Source of the DNA: Megamerina dolium
Taxonomy: Eukaryota; Arthropoda; Insecta; Diptera; Megamerinidae
DNA: 64,000 nt
Reading direction: 5' to 3'
Assembly: GCA_963854835.1 (NCBI GenBank)
Contig: OY978526.1
Coordinates: 33,010,501-33,074,500, forward strand
Shown here piece by piece: positions 48,306-61,772 of this stretch (position 1 is the first letter of the stretch; the number at the start of each line of letters is the position of its first letter). The translations under genes were made by a program, and so were the position numbers. Below the pieces are notes generated by a model, which made no database searches, was not told where the DNA came from, and was given only the letters and a program-made list of their open reading frames with translations.

Positions 48306-51300
48306 TATCAACTATTATATTGAAAAAAACGTTTTTCAATAGAATAGATTTATTTCAATTGTTAATAAATAAAAACACAAGCAAGTTTGACACACGTGAT
48401 TTTTTTTTTCGTACGTCACATGCATATACATAGTTAGGCCTTTATAGATAACATTGAACACCGCTACATTAGCATATTATTGGAAATGAGAATTACAGTT
48501 TTGTATTTCCTACTAAATGCTCACAGAACCGGTCGTTGCATTAACATCAGCAAATAATTTACAGGCTTAATAAGACGAGTATTGCTACTGCATTTTCTTT
48601 TAGATAACTCTAAAACAGTTTGAAGCTTTTGCAATTGCCATATCTGCATGTCCGCAGTGACATTTCGGAAAAATGTCATCCTTGTTGAAAGACCCTTTAC
48701 ATTCATTTAGTTGGTAACACTATGCGAATAAGTACAATTCAACAAATGATTTTGACACATTTTTTTAAGCAATTCTTCTATTCAATGCTTTAAAAATTCA
48801 CTAAAGCAAACCAAAACAAACGAATCACTTTACCTTAAAGACCACACAAAATACAACAGACATTTAAATTAACTTCAACGTATCAACGTTGAAATGCACA
48901 GGGTGCAATTTAAAAGTTTTGGTAAACAAATTAAGAATTTTTGATGGAAATTAAACTATTAATATATTTTGGGGGATTGCCATTTTTTGCGATTTGCATG
49001 AGTTAACAACACTGATTATAATACTACAGCTGTAGTCAGAGTTGCCAATTTTATTAAATGTAATTTAATTATCCACTTTTCTTCAGCGATTAATATAAAT
49101 TTAATTTAACAATCTAAATATAGAGGAGAATGTACACAAATGGATTTTAAGATAATTAATATGAACGTACCTTGAAATTATGAGCACGTAATTGAACGTA
49201 CTCACTCCAGCAAATGTTAAAAGATTTGCGCCAACACTAAAAGCGAACAGGGCTATATTTTATTGCAGTAAACGTTGCAATGTTGTTTTAAAAGTTTTTA
49301 AATGAACTTGTTCATTATTTTATTATATGAAAATGGAATCTACTTTATACTTAAATTATTTCAAATTATTTTACGCATAGTAAATATGTAAAATTCACTC
49401 AAAAAATGCTACAACGTGTTAAAATGCCACTTACGAAAAAATGTCTATACGAATTTTTTACATGTTTTCTTTCAAGTTCTTGAATATCTGTAAAAATCCA
49501 TCAGTTACATTCGATATTATGCACTTTGGCGGAAATAACATTTTAACACATTATAGCACTATTTGTGTCATCGCGATAATTCTTTTTTCAAATATAGTTA
49601 CTCGTCGAGCAATTTCTCAGACGATTATCATTCCCCCTCATGTGGCTACACTGCCTGGATACACAATATTCTCATTCTCATTTATGCTCTCTCACACATT
49701 CACTCTCAGAGAAAGTAATGGTTCATGCAATTATGTCATATTATCGCTACACAAGTACAAAATGTATCTATCAAATTATCAAACGTGGATAGAACGTATA
49801 AATTTTCGCAAACCTTTATTTGCGTTAATTAAGCAAATTTCTTATAACAACTTTATATCAATAACGAATGAATATATGTATAGAAAACCGACCAGCTCTT
49901 TAACACTGATTTCAATCCGCTAGCTTAATGTAGAAGGTGAGGCAATAATATTTTCACTATTGATTACTTCTTTTAGTCCAAATGCATAACGATAAGGCCG
50001 ATAATTTATTAAACGTTGCGCCTATTATCACAAGTATTCCGATAAGCATTTGCAAGCAAATACTAATTAACACAACTTATATATGTACATATGAATATGA
50101 ATGTATGTACTCAAATGTATTCAAATTTTCAATATACATAGTATCCATATCCAGCGTATCTTTATTTCGCACTCGTTATCTACTTTTGTGAATGGGAAAG
50201 AGTTGCAAAAGGCGAACAGCAATGAATGTTAACACTATTTTCGCTGTTCTCTCCTTCGTTGAATCGAATTGTTAATTTACACTAAAGTGGACAAAAATCA
50301 CAAACGGAAATCGACTCTTGAGCGAATGTAACATTTTGTGTACACGTATCTATTAGATAAAAGACCAAATCCAGAAGCTTTTGTGATTGTTATTTTAAGA
50401 GGTATCCTCCTTTTGAAACGTAATCCATGTAAGCACAAGCATGTATCTATGCGTATCGAACAAAATAAATACGTTTCGTCACAGCCGTTTAGAAAATATT
50501 CGAGCAGTATTTCAATAATTCAATAGATTCAATAATTTGAAATTTCAATTCATTTACTTTTTTTCCTTTTTTTTTGTGCAATTCTTTAAGCAACTATCAA
50601 AAATCACCTCCACACAACAATTCAACTTCAAATCAAACACTTCGCAGAGCAAAAGACAGACTAAATGGAAAAGCGCATAAACCACACATGTTAGCACGAG
50701 GTGTAGTAACAACGTCAGAAAAACACCTTCGTCTCAGACAGAGCTACCAGATTGTTTTTACATTGTTTCAATTTGACACATAAGTGATACCCAAAAATCC
50801 CCTTACTTTTTATAAGTTCGTTTGAAATTCAAATTTTATTCGACGAAAAATATAAAATGCATATATTTTTAATTAAATACCAAAAAATTTAGAATTCTTA
50901 GTGAAATCATGGTAGAAAATGCATCTTATGCCGAATTTGCAAGTTCCATAAAGAAGAAACTTGAACTTTAATCTAAATGGCAAATATCAATTGAGTTTCG
51001 GAATAATTTTTTTACCAATATACAGAGGGAAAACATTAGTAATTAATGTTCGTATGTGGACAATTACATTAGATACATAATCTGTAAGAGTTAATCTTGC
51101 TAGAAAGCGTTTTCAGAGTGAGCTAATGTACATATATCATTGAATATTATCCCTGGGAATACTTCAACATTATTTAATCATGCATAAATCTAAAAGATGT
51201 ACAATCGTGGGCTATTTATGTAATCATAAACCGTTTCAATTCAAATTATTCGTTTTACTTATTCACCTACTCTTTATGGCAAATGTAATTCAATGAATAA

Positions 51301-52974
51301 CAAAGTTGAATTTTTTTTTATAAATATACTTTAACAGTTGACGTTATGCTCCTCTAATAGATGGCAACTCAACTTAGTTGCGTTACCTGAGAGGCAACTG
51401 CTAATCAATGAATAAAACCAGCTTTTTTATTTTGGTTGCCATCCATAATACGAATTTGCAGTCACCTTTGCTTCTTTCAGCTGAGATGAGTTGCCTCTCG
51501 TAATAACGGCATTTGCAATGCCAAGTTTATTTAGATGCTTAAAAACCAAATATACATAGGTTGGAAATAAATATTTTCGTAAAATATCCACATTCTCGGG
51601 GTAACAAACAATTCATCTCACAAAAAATAAAATAATTAACAAATCTGGCAAGCTCTGTCTCAGAATATTATGCTTCGTTGTATCTCTTCAAATACATACT
51701 TATGGTTTAAGAAAACCAGGTTACGCATTGCGCAGGTGCGTTATTTTTCTCTCAGCATATTACTCATTTTGCAAGTTAATGATATCATTATAATGGTGTT
51801 ATTAAAAAGGCAAAGTAATTCGAAAATCCTTCTCTTCAATGTTTGTATGAAATTACAAAATTATGTATTTGTTGTTTTTTTTTTTTTTAATATTTTTGCT
51901 TCTTCTACTTTCCGCATCTTATTTTGCTTTACTTCTTCTCCTTCTTTCGTAAGAGTATAAACATTTACTCTTTTGGATTGCTTCACTAATATATTTATAA
52001 CATGATCATAATGACGTCATACCCGAGGTTGTGCTGTTCGATCATATTTGGCTTAGTTTCTACATTAAAGTGGTCCAAATTTTGTATGGGGATAATTTTT
52101 GTCATCGTAGCAAACGGGGCACGCTTCAGTTTTTCCCTTTTAGTATATCAATACGTATATGTAATATCCATATTTGCATATGTTGCTAAACAAATTGTTT
52201 GGTTAAAAGTATAATATAAACATTTCATTAGCATCTTCTAAATTTATACTTAGAAACGTAGTTTGTTCTCTTGTTTAGTTTCAGCAAGAGGAAAAATTTT
52301 GGAAAGTGGATCGAACCCAATTTTGAAGAATTTTTTTGACCACCTTATTCTACATGCAAACGTTTATTTGAAAGTCTGTACTCGTTTCAACCCCATTTAC
52401 AATGAGCTCGAGCTTACCGAAACAAAAGTTTGCTTGTGGAAACTAGCGCTTACTCGGCAATGACGTTGTATTAACGAATGTGTGATCTTTTTTACTGAAC
52501 CTTATTTACAGATTTGTATATTTCCATGTATATATACACTTCAAAGGGTGTACTCTTAGAATACAACATAGTAATTTCACCAGTTTTTAATCACAGCAAT
52601 TTTTGAGATCCAGCAGACTTCGATCACGGGGTTTTTACTAACAAAGAACTCGATACACAATTCCATAAATTATGCATTAATTACATACATAAAAACAAAC
52701 AAGCGATCTCATACATAAACCATGTAATTTAATCTTAAAGGTATATCACGACTAATGGGAATCCCTTTAAGCGTTTGTGTGTGTTTACTCGCGGCATTTA
52801 GGTTAATAGCATATTGTTGTAATAAATACAAGGTATGTTAACATAATACAATATATATACCATGGTTGTCATAGAAGATGGAATATTCTCACAGAGTAAC
52901 TATGCTTGCTCTCCCATAAGAAAAAAAAAGAAAAATTGAAAAGAGCAGAATACTACTACTACTCACGAAAGGTG
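48306..52974. other. Gene-free interval
   Basis: No gene recognised. An open stretch at 49441-49923 on the plus strand (about 160 codons) has no family resemblance, and its composition follows the local AT bias. Inverted arms with core GAGAGGCAACT occur at about 51382-51402 and 51487-51507. Confidence 0.45.
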
Positions 52975-53500
52975 GATAAGAAAAGATCAACATGTGAGTA
53001 TTGGTTTTCACATTTAGGCGGTTGATTACTACGTAGCACACAAGGAACGTTCAAACAAGAAGATGCAGATGCCCTTCGAACAACTATTCGATAAAAATCA
53101 ATGCCAAACACTTCAGTAGGAATTATCCAAAAACAATGAAATTGAGTCCCACAGGCGTTGACCGAAAGACAAGTAAATCGAAAAATTACTCATGGAATGC
53201 TGTTTAAAAGACCAAAAAAAAAAGGTTTTTACATCGGATTGTTACTGGAGATGAAAAGCGGATCTATTACGAGAATCCCAAACGAAATTTGACTCATCAT
53301 TCTGACAAAGTTATGTTCTATAGCTGGTTTGAAAGTTGGGAAAACATGAATGGGCATAATAAATTAATTTTAAAGCATGACAAGGCCGGACCTCATATTG
53401 CTCAGAAACAGAAAGTGTTGCAGTAAGCCTTCTCTGGAGAGCGCTCTGATCCTTATGGAAGTAACAACATTTGCCTTGACAAATGATTCACTTTTGATAA
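52975..53500 (+). pseudogene. Decayed mariner transposase fragment
   Basis: The recognisable part is RFLHRIVTGDEKRIYYENPKR at about 53225-53285 in a shifted frame, matching the first catalytic Asp region of mariner (VTGDEKWIYYDNPKR in many copies). Further words such as YSWFESWENMNGH follow out of frame. Stops and frameshifts are frequent and no ends are clear. Confidence 0.72.
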
Positions 53501-53872
53501 ATGCTCTTTACTTGTCCTGTTTTGGTATCACTTGTTTTCTAACTACATTACTTTGAATGCTGGGAAACAAAGAAAACACAAAAATTAAACTCAAATCGTA
53601 TATTCCAAATTTATTCGCATTTTTTGATATTACAATGCTAAAAGAAATATGTTCACCGAACTTTAAATAAATCAACACGCTACCGGCATTGGGATTGTAG
53701 TTTGCTAAATCGCCACTCCTGCAGAGTTCATACATATGTTCATACATGTTCACGTATTTGTATGTATTATACTTTTATGTGCACATGTGTATACCCATAT
53801 CACACATCTGATATGTACGTTAGGTCGTATCACAAAAAGAAAAAATTTTAAACAGTTGTTTTTGAACACTTA

Positions 53873-54392
53873 TAGCCTAGACAGACGGCAGCCTAACTCC
53901 GGATTACCGAGTTAATTCGAATTAACTCGGTCATTAACTGCAGCTAATCCGCATTAACTTTATGAGTTAATTCTCAAAATAAAAGAGGCATTTGCGATGG
54001 CAACACTGCTGAAAAGTGTCTATTGTGAATTTTTCTCGATCCATTTTACAAAATATTAGGTGTGTTCGCTAACAAAAAACTTTCAACAATTGTTAACAGT
54101 TTTCAACATGAAAAGCGTTGGCGAACAAATAAATCCAGCTGTCAATTACGAACGGTGAATGTCAATTTACAAGTTTTTGATAGTTTTCAGTTCACATACT
54201 TCTTGTAGATTTTTTCATATCGAGAGTGACAGATGCCAGAAATTGATAGTGATAGTAATGTAAGTGAAAACACCTAATAAAACAGCAATCAGCCGTTTAG
54301 TTAATCTGCAATACTGCCGTCTGTCAGGTTATTATTTTATGCGGATTAAGTGCGCCTGTAATCCGGAATTAGGCTACCGTCTGTCTAGGCTA
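53873..54392 (+). mobile_element. Harbinger-like MITE, copy C (520 bp)
   Basis: Starts TAGCCTAGACAGACGGCAGC and ends ACCGTCTGTCTAGGCTA, with perfect TTA duplications at 53870-53872 and 54393-54395. Its internal sequence is nearly colinear with copies A and B. Non-coding. Confidence 0.94.
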
Positions 54393-54570
54393 TTAGAGGC
54401 AATTCCTGGGCATTCTTGTGACTATTTGCCGATTTTCAGATATGGGAAATATATTGAAGAGGTGACATTGTCGTAGTCAGATTTACATTTCACCCTCTTA
54501 GTAGCGATGTAACCTTGGGTTATTTGTCGACCAACTTTAGAGCTCGTGAGTGAGGAATGAAACGATTTTA
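54393..54570. repeat. Interspersed repeat family copy, right end
   Basis: Reads GCAATTCCTGG, TTTGCCGATTTTCAGATATG, TTTCACCCTC and ends CCAACTTTAGAGCTCGTGAG, the inverse of the beginning of the copy at 23816. MITE copy C abuts it and may have inserted into it. Confidence 0.62.
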
Positions 54571-56763
54571 TTTAGTAGTAATTTTCACCCATACATATTT
54601 AGGCAACATTAATGTACTACATTCTGGTATAATTGCAATTCCTATAGGCGTTTTTCAAAACTCCCTAACAGCACATGAAACATAAATACATCTAAATGAA
54701 AATAGTATTTATGAAAACTTCAAACAAAATATACATTTATTATTTCATATATAAATATCCAAGTCAAGTGGAATACTCGGATTCACATTGGGAATGTACT
54801 ATACACATATATACATCGATGTTGGAAATGAATTGAAGCTTTATTACACACTTTGACGTACATTAAATTTCACGTGTACTCTTTAAATATTGAATGAACT
54901 ACATGATGAATTAATTATATGTACATACATATGACGAATTGATGAAATCAATGCTGTCATAGTGCAAACAAAGATCCAACCTGTGCAAACACTACAGTCC
55001 GATTAAAACCTTTCAACTTAAAGCAAAGGTTCAATAAATATATTGCAATTCCGTAAATAAAATTCGACAAAACAAACATTTCTTCATGTTCGAAATGACG
55101 AAATGGTCAGTCAGTCAACTGTGTAACTAAGAATGTCAGTGGCAGCACACGCGATTTACAAATTGGTTAACTTCATGCATATTGATAGCGTGTTAATAAT
55201 ACAAACGCGTTTGCAGCCACTACTGTAATATGCATATTTCAAGAGCATTATTAACAAATACATACTAAATATACATATCGTATGTATGTACGCATGCACG
55301 ATGGTGTGTTAGGCCGTGTTCAGTGGTTTTCTTTCTTCTCTTCGTTTTGTCAAAATTATCAATGTCCAGAGTATTGAGCAAAAAGTTTCGTCTATTGTTG
55401 TAGGTAGCGTATTTTTACTATTTTACTATTCAGCCAAAAATGCCTTTGGCAAATCCACCTCGAGGTTGAATTAGTGTGCCATTCTTCTATTTTTGAAGTT
55501 TTTCTGGTACTAAGCCACATACACTACTTACATATTTGGCAATAACAGCTCAGAAAACCTTGACATAACTTCTTTTAACAAACGACTTGGGATTGTCCAC
55601 GCTTCCTCTTCCTTAGCCGACTTCGAACTACATGACTTTAGTGGCATCACTGTTTAATGTCGAAAGAATTACCAATTGTTTGTCAACGGGTGAGCACTGT
55701 TTGAAGAAAATTGTTTTTGCACAAAAGGCAATGTACCCATTGAAGCTGCGGCTTGTTTTACTAGTTTGGTTGGAAATAATTAATTTCCTTTTGCCCAAAC
55801 AAATACACGGCAACCGAATGTCGTTACAGGAATACATGTGCGATTTGATAAATTGCTCATTTACAGAGTTCACAATGTCATATAAGTCTTAATAATTAAC
55901 ATCCTCGTCATATATGATAAAAAAAAAGATGATTGCGAGCTCATGGGTAGAAATAAAACAGAATATTGGCGAACTCATTTATAATACACGTATTCCCAAT
56001 TAACCTTTTTCCAAATCAAATTCAAATTTTTACAATTGAGAATTACTTTTTAACAAATCAAATTCATTCTTCAGTGGCCCGTGTTTGTAAACAGTTTATT
56101 TAAATGCAGTCAATATTTAATATTCAACATTCAATATTGATATACATATGTATATTTTAATTATTACAAATCAAAACACTAACATATAAAAAAAAAATTA
56201 ACTAAAGGCCGCCTCAACAATTACAGGAGATTACGCAATAAATGCAGAAAGAAAAATAATTTTCTGGAATCGCATCACTTTTTTAGCATCATGTTTGATA
56301 CAAAGAAAGAGAACAAAGATTATTAATGGTATTTATTATGAAATATAATACATGAAATTGTTTGAAAACTGACAAAAAGTTTATATAAAATATGGTTTTC
56401 GTGATAGAAAGTGGTTTGCAATTGCCCAATCGCTAACAAATCACCACGATAATGCAAAAGAAGAATGAAATGTAAACAATGTCATCCATCAGAAGCCACA
56501 AACTTTTTTTTTAAATCCGATTACAAATACAACATTCGGTAATTGCTTGACCTCTAACACTTGGACCAAATTTTGATTATTCGAATGACCAGTGAACATG
56601 TCGTAAGAGGTAATCTTATTAAAAAAAATTCCTCAATGGAGTTCTTCAAGAAAGAGAGAAAGTGTGTGCTTAGTTTTACGTTATCCAGAACAAGCCAAAC
56701 AATGTCGATGTCATGTTTTTTAATTTAAACAAAAAAAAAGGGGACGTCTAACAACAGTTATTA
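54571..56763. other. No gene recognised
   Basis: AT-rich non-coding sequence. Open stretches on both strands around 55630-55890 overlap each other and have no recognisable family; I treat them as chance. Confidence 0.45.
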
Positions 56764-56765
56764 TA

Positions 56766-58074
56766 AAGGGTTATCCATTTTGCGGTTTCAAAAGTAAATG
56801 TAAATAAAACACATATAAAATATTTTTTATCATGATATTTCTTTTTTATTATAAAGTTTGAACGTTGACATTATGTGTAAAATACTACATCATTTAAATT
56901 GCCATCACGCGAATTGTTGCAAGCATCGATTCTTTTGACGTAATTTTCGACCACTTTTTGACACATATTGGGCGGTATCTCAGCCATAACGTGACGAATG
57001 TTGGTTTTTAGTTGCTCAAGAGTTAAAGGTTTATCTGCATAAACACGGTCTTTCGCATAGCCCCACAAAAAAAAGTCAAGCGGTGTCAAATCGCATGATC
57101 TTGGTGGCCACTTGATATCGCCACGACGAGAAATTACGCGGCCAGAAAATTTCTCTTGCAATAAAACCATATTCGCTCGAGTTGTGTGGCATGTGGCACC
57201 GTCTTGTTGAAACCACATATTCTCTAAGTCGTATTCTTCAATAGCAGGCAAAAAAAAGTCGGTTATCATATAACCATAACGCTCCGAATTGACGGTGACA
57301 GTCGTTCCATCGTCGTTTTCGAAGAAGTAAGATCCAATCACACCTCCGGACCAAAGAGCGCACCAAGCAGTGACTTTTTGTGGATGTAGTGGCCTCTCTT
57401 CAATTACTTGAGGATTCTCAGAACCCCAAATACGACAATTTTGTTTGTTAACATACCCACCGAGTGAGAAATGTGCTTCGTCGCTGAAGAAAATTTTGTT
57501 CGAAAAATCGCCGTCCACCGCCTGTTGTTCAAGCACCCATTCGACGTATCTACGACGTTGTGAATGGTCAGCTGGCTTCAGTTGTTGTGTGAGCTCGATT
57601 TTATATGGATGTAGGTGTAGATCCAAATGCAAAATACGCCATAATGTGCCGTAAGACAGTCCTAATTCCTGAGAACGACGAGGAATCGACACATTCGGGT
57701 CTTCGGCAACACTTTCACTTACAGCTATTACAGATATTTTCGGTGGTACGAGCGAAACGATGATGCACAGGCCTTACAATATCTGTAACCGATCCAGTCT
57801 CTTCATATTTCTTCACAATTTTGCCAATTGCTTGCGTAGTTGGACGATTATGTAAACCATAATCTCCTCTTAAAGCACGATATGTGGCTGTGGCAGAATC
57901 ACCATTTTTGTAGTAGGTTTTTACAATTTTAATGCGTTGTGCTATAGTTAAGCGATCCATTTTCGCAAATGTCAGACTTTGAACTGAAAAAGAAAGAAAT
58001 TGTTTTAACAACTCAGTTTGATAGATGTCGAATTCTAGCCCTATACTTTTGAAACCGCGAAATGTATAACCCTT
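56766..58074 (-). mobile_element. DD41D (rosa-type) mariner, nearly intact, 1309 bp
   Basis: Inverted ends begin AAGGGTTATMCATTTYGCGG and continue CTTTTGAAACC in inverse; they are about 30 bp and nearly perfect. TA duplications lie at 56764-56765 and 58075-58076. It encodes one transposase with a single frameshift. The DD41D class was named for the rosa element of Ceratitis, from memory. Confidence 0.92.
56871..57960 (-). pseudogene. DD41D mariner transposase, one frameshift
   Basis: The start ATG at 57960 gives MDRLTIAQRIKIVKTYYKNG, an N-terminal helix-turn-helix region. Frame continuity breaks once, at about 57735, where one extra base separates FARTTENI from AVSESVAEDPNVSIPRR. After that the frame is open to the stop at 56871. 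Without the extra base the protein would be about 362 aa, normal for the family. Catalytic residues: Asp in FFSDEAHF, Asp in MWFQQDGATCHT, Asp in DLTPLDFFLWGY, with 41 residues between the last two. The single break suggests recent inactivation, or a sequencing or assembly error. Confidence 0.9.
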
Positions 58075-58270
58075 TATTTAAATTATGAAATGTTGAATTT
58101 TATTTGAAAAATTCCAATTTGGATTGTAAAAGGGTATATGTCGTTTAACAATGTGTGAAAAAAGCAGCAAAAGATCTTTACAAATTGAAATCGAGGCTTG
58201 AGTTCATCTGGGGTGGTGCGAAATGAGCTTACGATTGGTTACGACACTCTAAAAAAAGGGTATCCAGTTA

Positions 58271-58672
58271 GGTTCGGTTAGGTTATGGGGCCGCCCTCTA
58301 TCTGAGAGGACACACTCAGAAAGAAATGGGCCAGAAAGGCCCATTGTGATACCACCGAGCTTCCTTTCCAATACTGTTGCGCGTGTTAAATTTGGACAAC
58401 ATTAGAAGGGACGTACTTATATTAGCCGGTTCCGAACGGCAGAACCCTTGTGGCATCACTTTAATTTAGTTTTGTCACAGAGCTCTCTAAAGAAGCATTT
58501 TTGGCAAATTGTTACTGCCGAAAAAATTGCCAATTCTTGCCGGCAGGTGGGTACCTTTCGAAAGAAAAATATTTTCGATATTAAATTTTGTTATGCTTCA
58601 GCCGGGGATCACGGAGCCCACGACCTACAGATCAGAAAGCCAACGCACTAACCGCTGAGCTACGGCACCCAC
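58271..58672 (-). mobile_element. SINE copy with 14-bp target duplication
   Basis: On the minus strand it begins with the tRNA-like head (A box TAGCTCAGCGG, B box GATCCCCGGC-like, decayed) near 58665 and runs through the SINE body. The flanks AGGGTATCCAGTTA (58257-58270) and AGGGTATCCAATTA (58673-58686) differ at one base, as expected for target-primed insertion. The 3' end differs from the copy at 47289: it carries about 100 bp of extra sequence (around 58280-58370) in place of the TTTGGGGCTTTAAGTGCC end. Confidence 0.88.
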
Positions 58673-58689
58673 AGGGTATCCAATTATAT

Positions 58690-60736
58690 TGTATTATATT
58701 TGTATAGGAAATATATAGTTACATGTTTACGAGTATTGTGGAAACGTATGACAACATGAGCGATAGGACTCATACGATACGTTGGAAACTACCTAATTGT
58801 TTGATTTCATAGTGTAATAGAAGTAAGGTGAAGTAAACGGACATTTAAAAGAAATGTTCAGCACAATGACACGAAATTTATTTGTTGTTTGTTAATTTCT
58901 CCCCCTTCGTCCTATTTTGTATTACAATATCACCTATTTATCAATATACGCACCATGTTTTTATACAGCAGGTGAGGTGAGACATCACAACGTTTTGATT
59001 TAAAAATTTAGAGACTCCTCTCTGAAAGATACTGACATATGTATGCACTTGCATATGCATTATGAATCAATGGTGATGGTGGTATTGCATTCAATTTGCA
59101 AAAAAATAATTATATTATATTACACAATAAATCTAATGAAATCTAACCCAAGGCAATCGTCTGAAATAACACACAATCAGTGGACGACGATGAATCGCGT
59201 ATGGCAAAATGAAACTACTAGTCGTAGTAGCGGAAACTATCCCAGATGGAAATCTACTATCTTGTTCACTATTAATATTACACTGCACTACAAACAAATT
59301 TATCCTACACCTGTGGGAGTTATTATTTTATTTGTAAATTTTTGTGTAAAAAATCCATGAATATAAGAAAACCATTCCTCTTATATGAAGGACGTAGCAA
59401 CGAATAACAATAATTCAATACAGTATCTTAGCCACAGGGCTTAGAATAATAGATCTTCCAGTTTTAGGACATAGATAGTTTGTCATATCATATCATATTT
59501 TACTTCACACACGAAGAATTTTTTTCTTTCGCGAAAAATTAAACATTAGTCCCTTGCTGCGAACAATTAAACCCCTCTTTATTGAATTTTAAATTCCAAT
59601 TATAATTTTGGAGGTTTAATTTTTAAATGTTTTAAAGCAAAAAAATAGGCTGCCATTACAATCTAATTCTATTGTTATAAAAGAGAAGAGAAAAGAATTT
59701 GTATTTTGATTTGTAATCACTTTTCAAACATTTTATATATTGAATTTTGAATGGGTGAGGTATCATTTTAAGTCTATCTATTAGTAATATTCAAAATTGC
59801 TGAAATAATTGCATAGTTTTAAAACTCAATTAAATTTTTAATTAATATGCACTGTCTTTAAATAACAGTGAATCACAAAAAACCTTGGGCTCAGCCTTAC
59901 TTAAAAGTGTTTCTAAATCAAATGTTAAAAATGGTAAACTTTAGAGAAGAAGAAAAGAATATTCCGCAATTTATTATTGTGATTCCATTTTTGTGTAAGA
60001 TGGCTTTTAGTATATTAAAATCCTAATTTTAACAAACCATTTTTAGTTAAAAATGCTTAAAAATGCTGTTTGTTGTTTAAATTAGAACATTTAGAATACC
60101 AAGCTACAATAGTCTATACGAGTACATACTGTAATGACTTATTGTAACTTTTGACATATGAACTCCATAAAACCAGGGTTGATACTTATGAAAATCCAGA
60201 AATGCTGTTATAGTTAAATATTTCGTTGAAATCCGATCACACCAACTAATTTCCCATGTAAAAATCTATCAAAACCGCTATACTAAATTTAAGATAATCG
60301 TAATTCTGACTATAACTAGAGGCCACGAAATTCTATCGAAGCACAATAACTCCGTTGGTTTCCGTGCATGCTGCTGGTGATGGAATCACTGTGCGCACGT
60401 TAAAAGTGTGAATTAATAGCAGAAACAAAAGTGAAGAAGTCGTTTTTGAAATGTCACATAAACTCTAATTTGATTTCGATTAAGTTTGTAAAACTTACTC
60501 TAAACTTTAACTATACCTTCTGTAACTTCTGTCTGCACTAAACAACACTAAAAAAGACCAGAACCTTATAGTACATATGTGGAGCAGCATTGAAGTAGCA
60601 ATTAAATTATTGATTATTTAAATAAATCAGAATTATCGAAAATTGAAAACGATTTCAGAGGAAAAAAGAATATGTAAATTCGAGATTCCCGTTCAGTGGC
60701 TCCAAATTCGTTTTGAAAACAAACACATAGTACAAC
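58690..60736. other. No gene recognised
   Basis: AT-rich non-coding sequence. A motif GACTATAACTA-AGGCC around 60310-60325 resembles the ends of the elements at 60737-61117 and 62750-62815. Confidence 0.45.
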
Positions 60737-61117
60737 TGAATATAAATAGCTTACATACCCAGGTGGAAATAGTAGTTACAGTCAAAGTGGGTTCAATCCC
60801 AGACTGAAGCACAACTTTTGTTCTGTGACAAAGCTCAGAAAAAGTGATGTCACAAGGGTTCTGCCGTTCGGAATCGGAGAATATAAGTAGGTCCCTTTTA
60901 ATACTGTCCAAAATTTCACACGCACAACAGTATGGGAAGAGAAGCTCGGCCCAATAAGTGCCACATATATATATTTTATTTTTATAAGTTTAGTATTGGC
61001 TTTGTGACAGATACTTACATGGGAAATATGTCAAGTAAATCTATACTAAATTTATGATAATATTCACTTTGACTATAACTACTATTTCCACCTGGGTATG
61101 TAAGCTATTTATATTCA
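60737..61117. mobile_element. Inverted-repeat element with 53-bp arms
   Basis: The arms 60737-60789 and 61065-61117 are inverted copies with one mismatch; they include CATACCCAGGTGGAAATAGT. The interior is mostly a SINE piece (60790-60975). Without it the element would be a short MITE. No target duplication was identified. Confidence 0.86.
60790..60975 (+). mobile_element. SINE fragment inside the inverted-repeat element
   Basis: Starts at the B box (GGTTCAATCCC) and includes CTGTGACAAAGCTCAG, GTTCTGCCGTTCGGAAT and the end AAGTGCCACATATATATA. The A box and part of the body are missing. Confidence 0.88.
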
Positions 61118-61671
61118 ATCGTAGTGCAAATGCTTGAGCGAAGCTAAGGGATTGCGTGTCTTCTGTAGTACGATGTGGTATTAACCATTTATGATTTGAA
61201 GGCTTACATAGTACCTATGTCAAGTTAATGTCTGCAAATGTTAAATTCCTAAATGCACATTGCTTGCCCACGATAACTCACACGGTCGCGCCTCCCCCCA
61301 TTGAAAATTGAAATTGAGTCAAGGGCATGAGTTGCTGCCAATCTAACTACGAAGAGTACACTGCCATACAGTTTCATGTGGCGATTATTGTTTGGTTTGC
61401 GGCTGAATCCCATATTGATCAAATTAGAGCACAATACGGCGACGTTAATGCAATCAGACGTTATCTTAGTTTTAGGTTAATTCGTTGGAGATGGCGGTGG
61501 CGGTATGGAAGTAAAATTCCAGTTTTTTTTTTTTTTGTTAAACTACTTCAATATTCACGTCGTATGCTCACATACGAGTACAACAAGCTGTTGTTAGTTG
61601 TTAGTTGGTGAATTATTTCAAAATCGCTGCCATTACTGGTGGTACGTCTAATTGCAGAAACATGCATTACC

Positions 61672-61772
61672 AAATAACAAACAACAACAACAACAACAAC
61701 AAGAATATACATACAAACAAACATAGAAGCATTAATTCAAACAACAACAACAACAACATCAATAGCAACAAC
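61672..61772. repeat. (CAA)n-rich simple repeat
   Basis: Two clusters of CAA repeats (about 61678-61700 and 61738-61757). In flies these often occur near neural or developmental genes, but no coding exon is seen here. Confidence 0.85.

Noticed and set aside
49441..49923. 160-codon open frame on the plus strand
   Set aside because: No family resemblance, no splice or start context, and composition typical of local AT-rich DNA. Kept only as an unassigned stretch.
61327..61611. 94-codon open frame in a GC-richer patch
   Set aside because: Contains RWRWRWR and a poly-Phe run from simple sequence; no protein-like pattern.
61672..61772. CRISPR-like direct repeats
   Set aside because: CAA simple repeats in a eukaryotic genome; there is no repeat-spacer structure.
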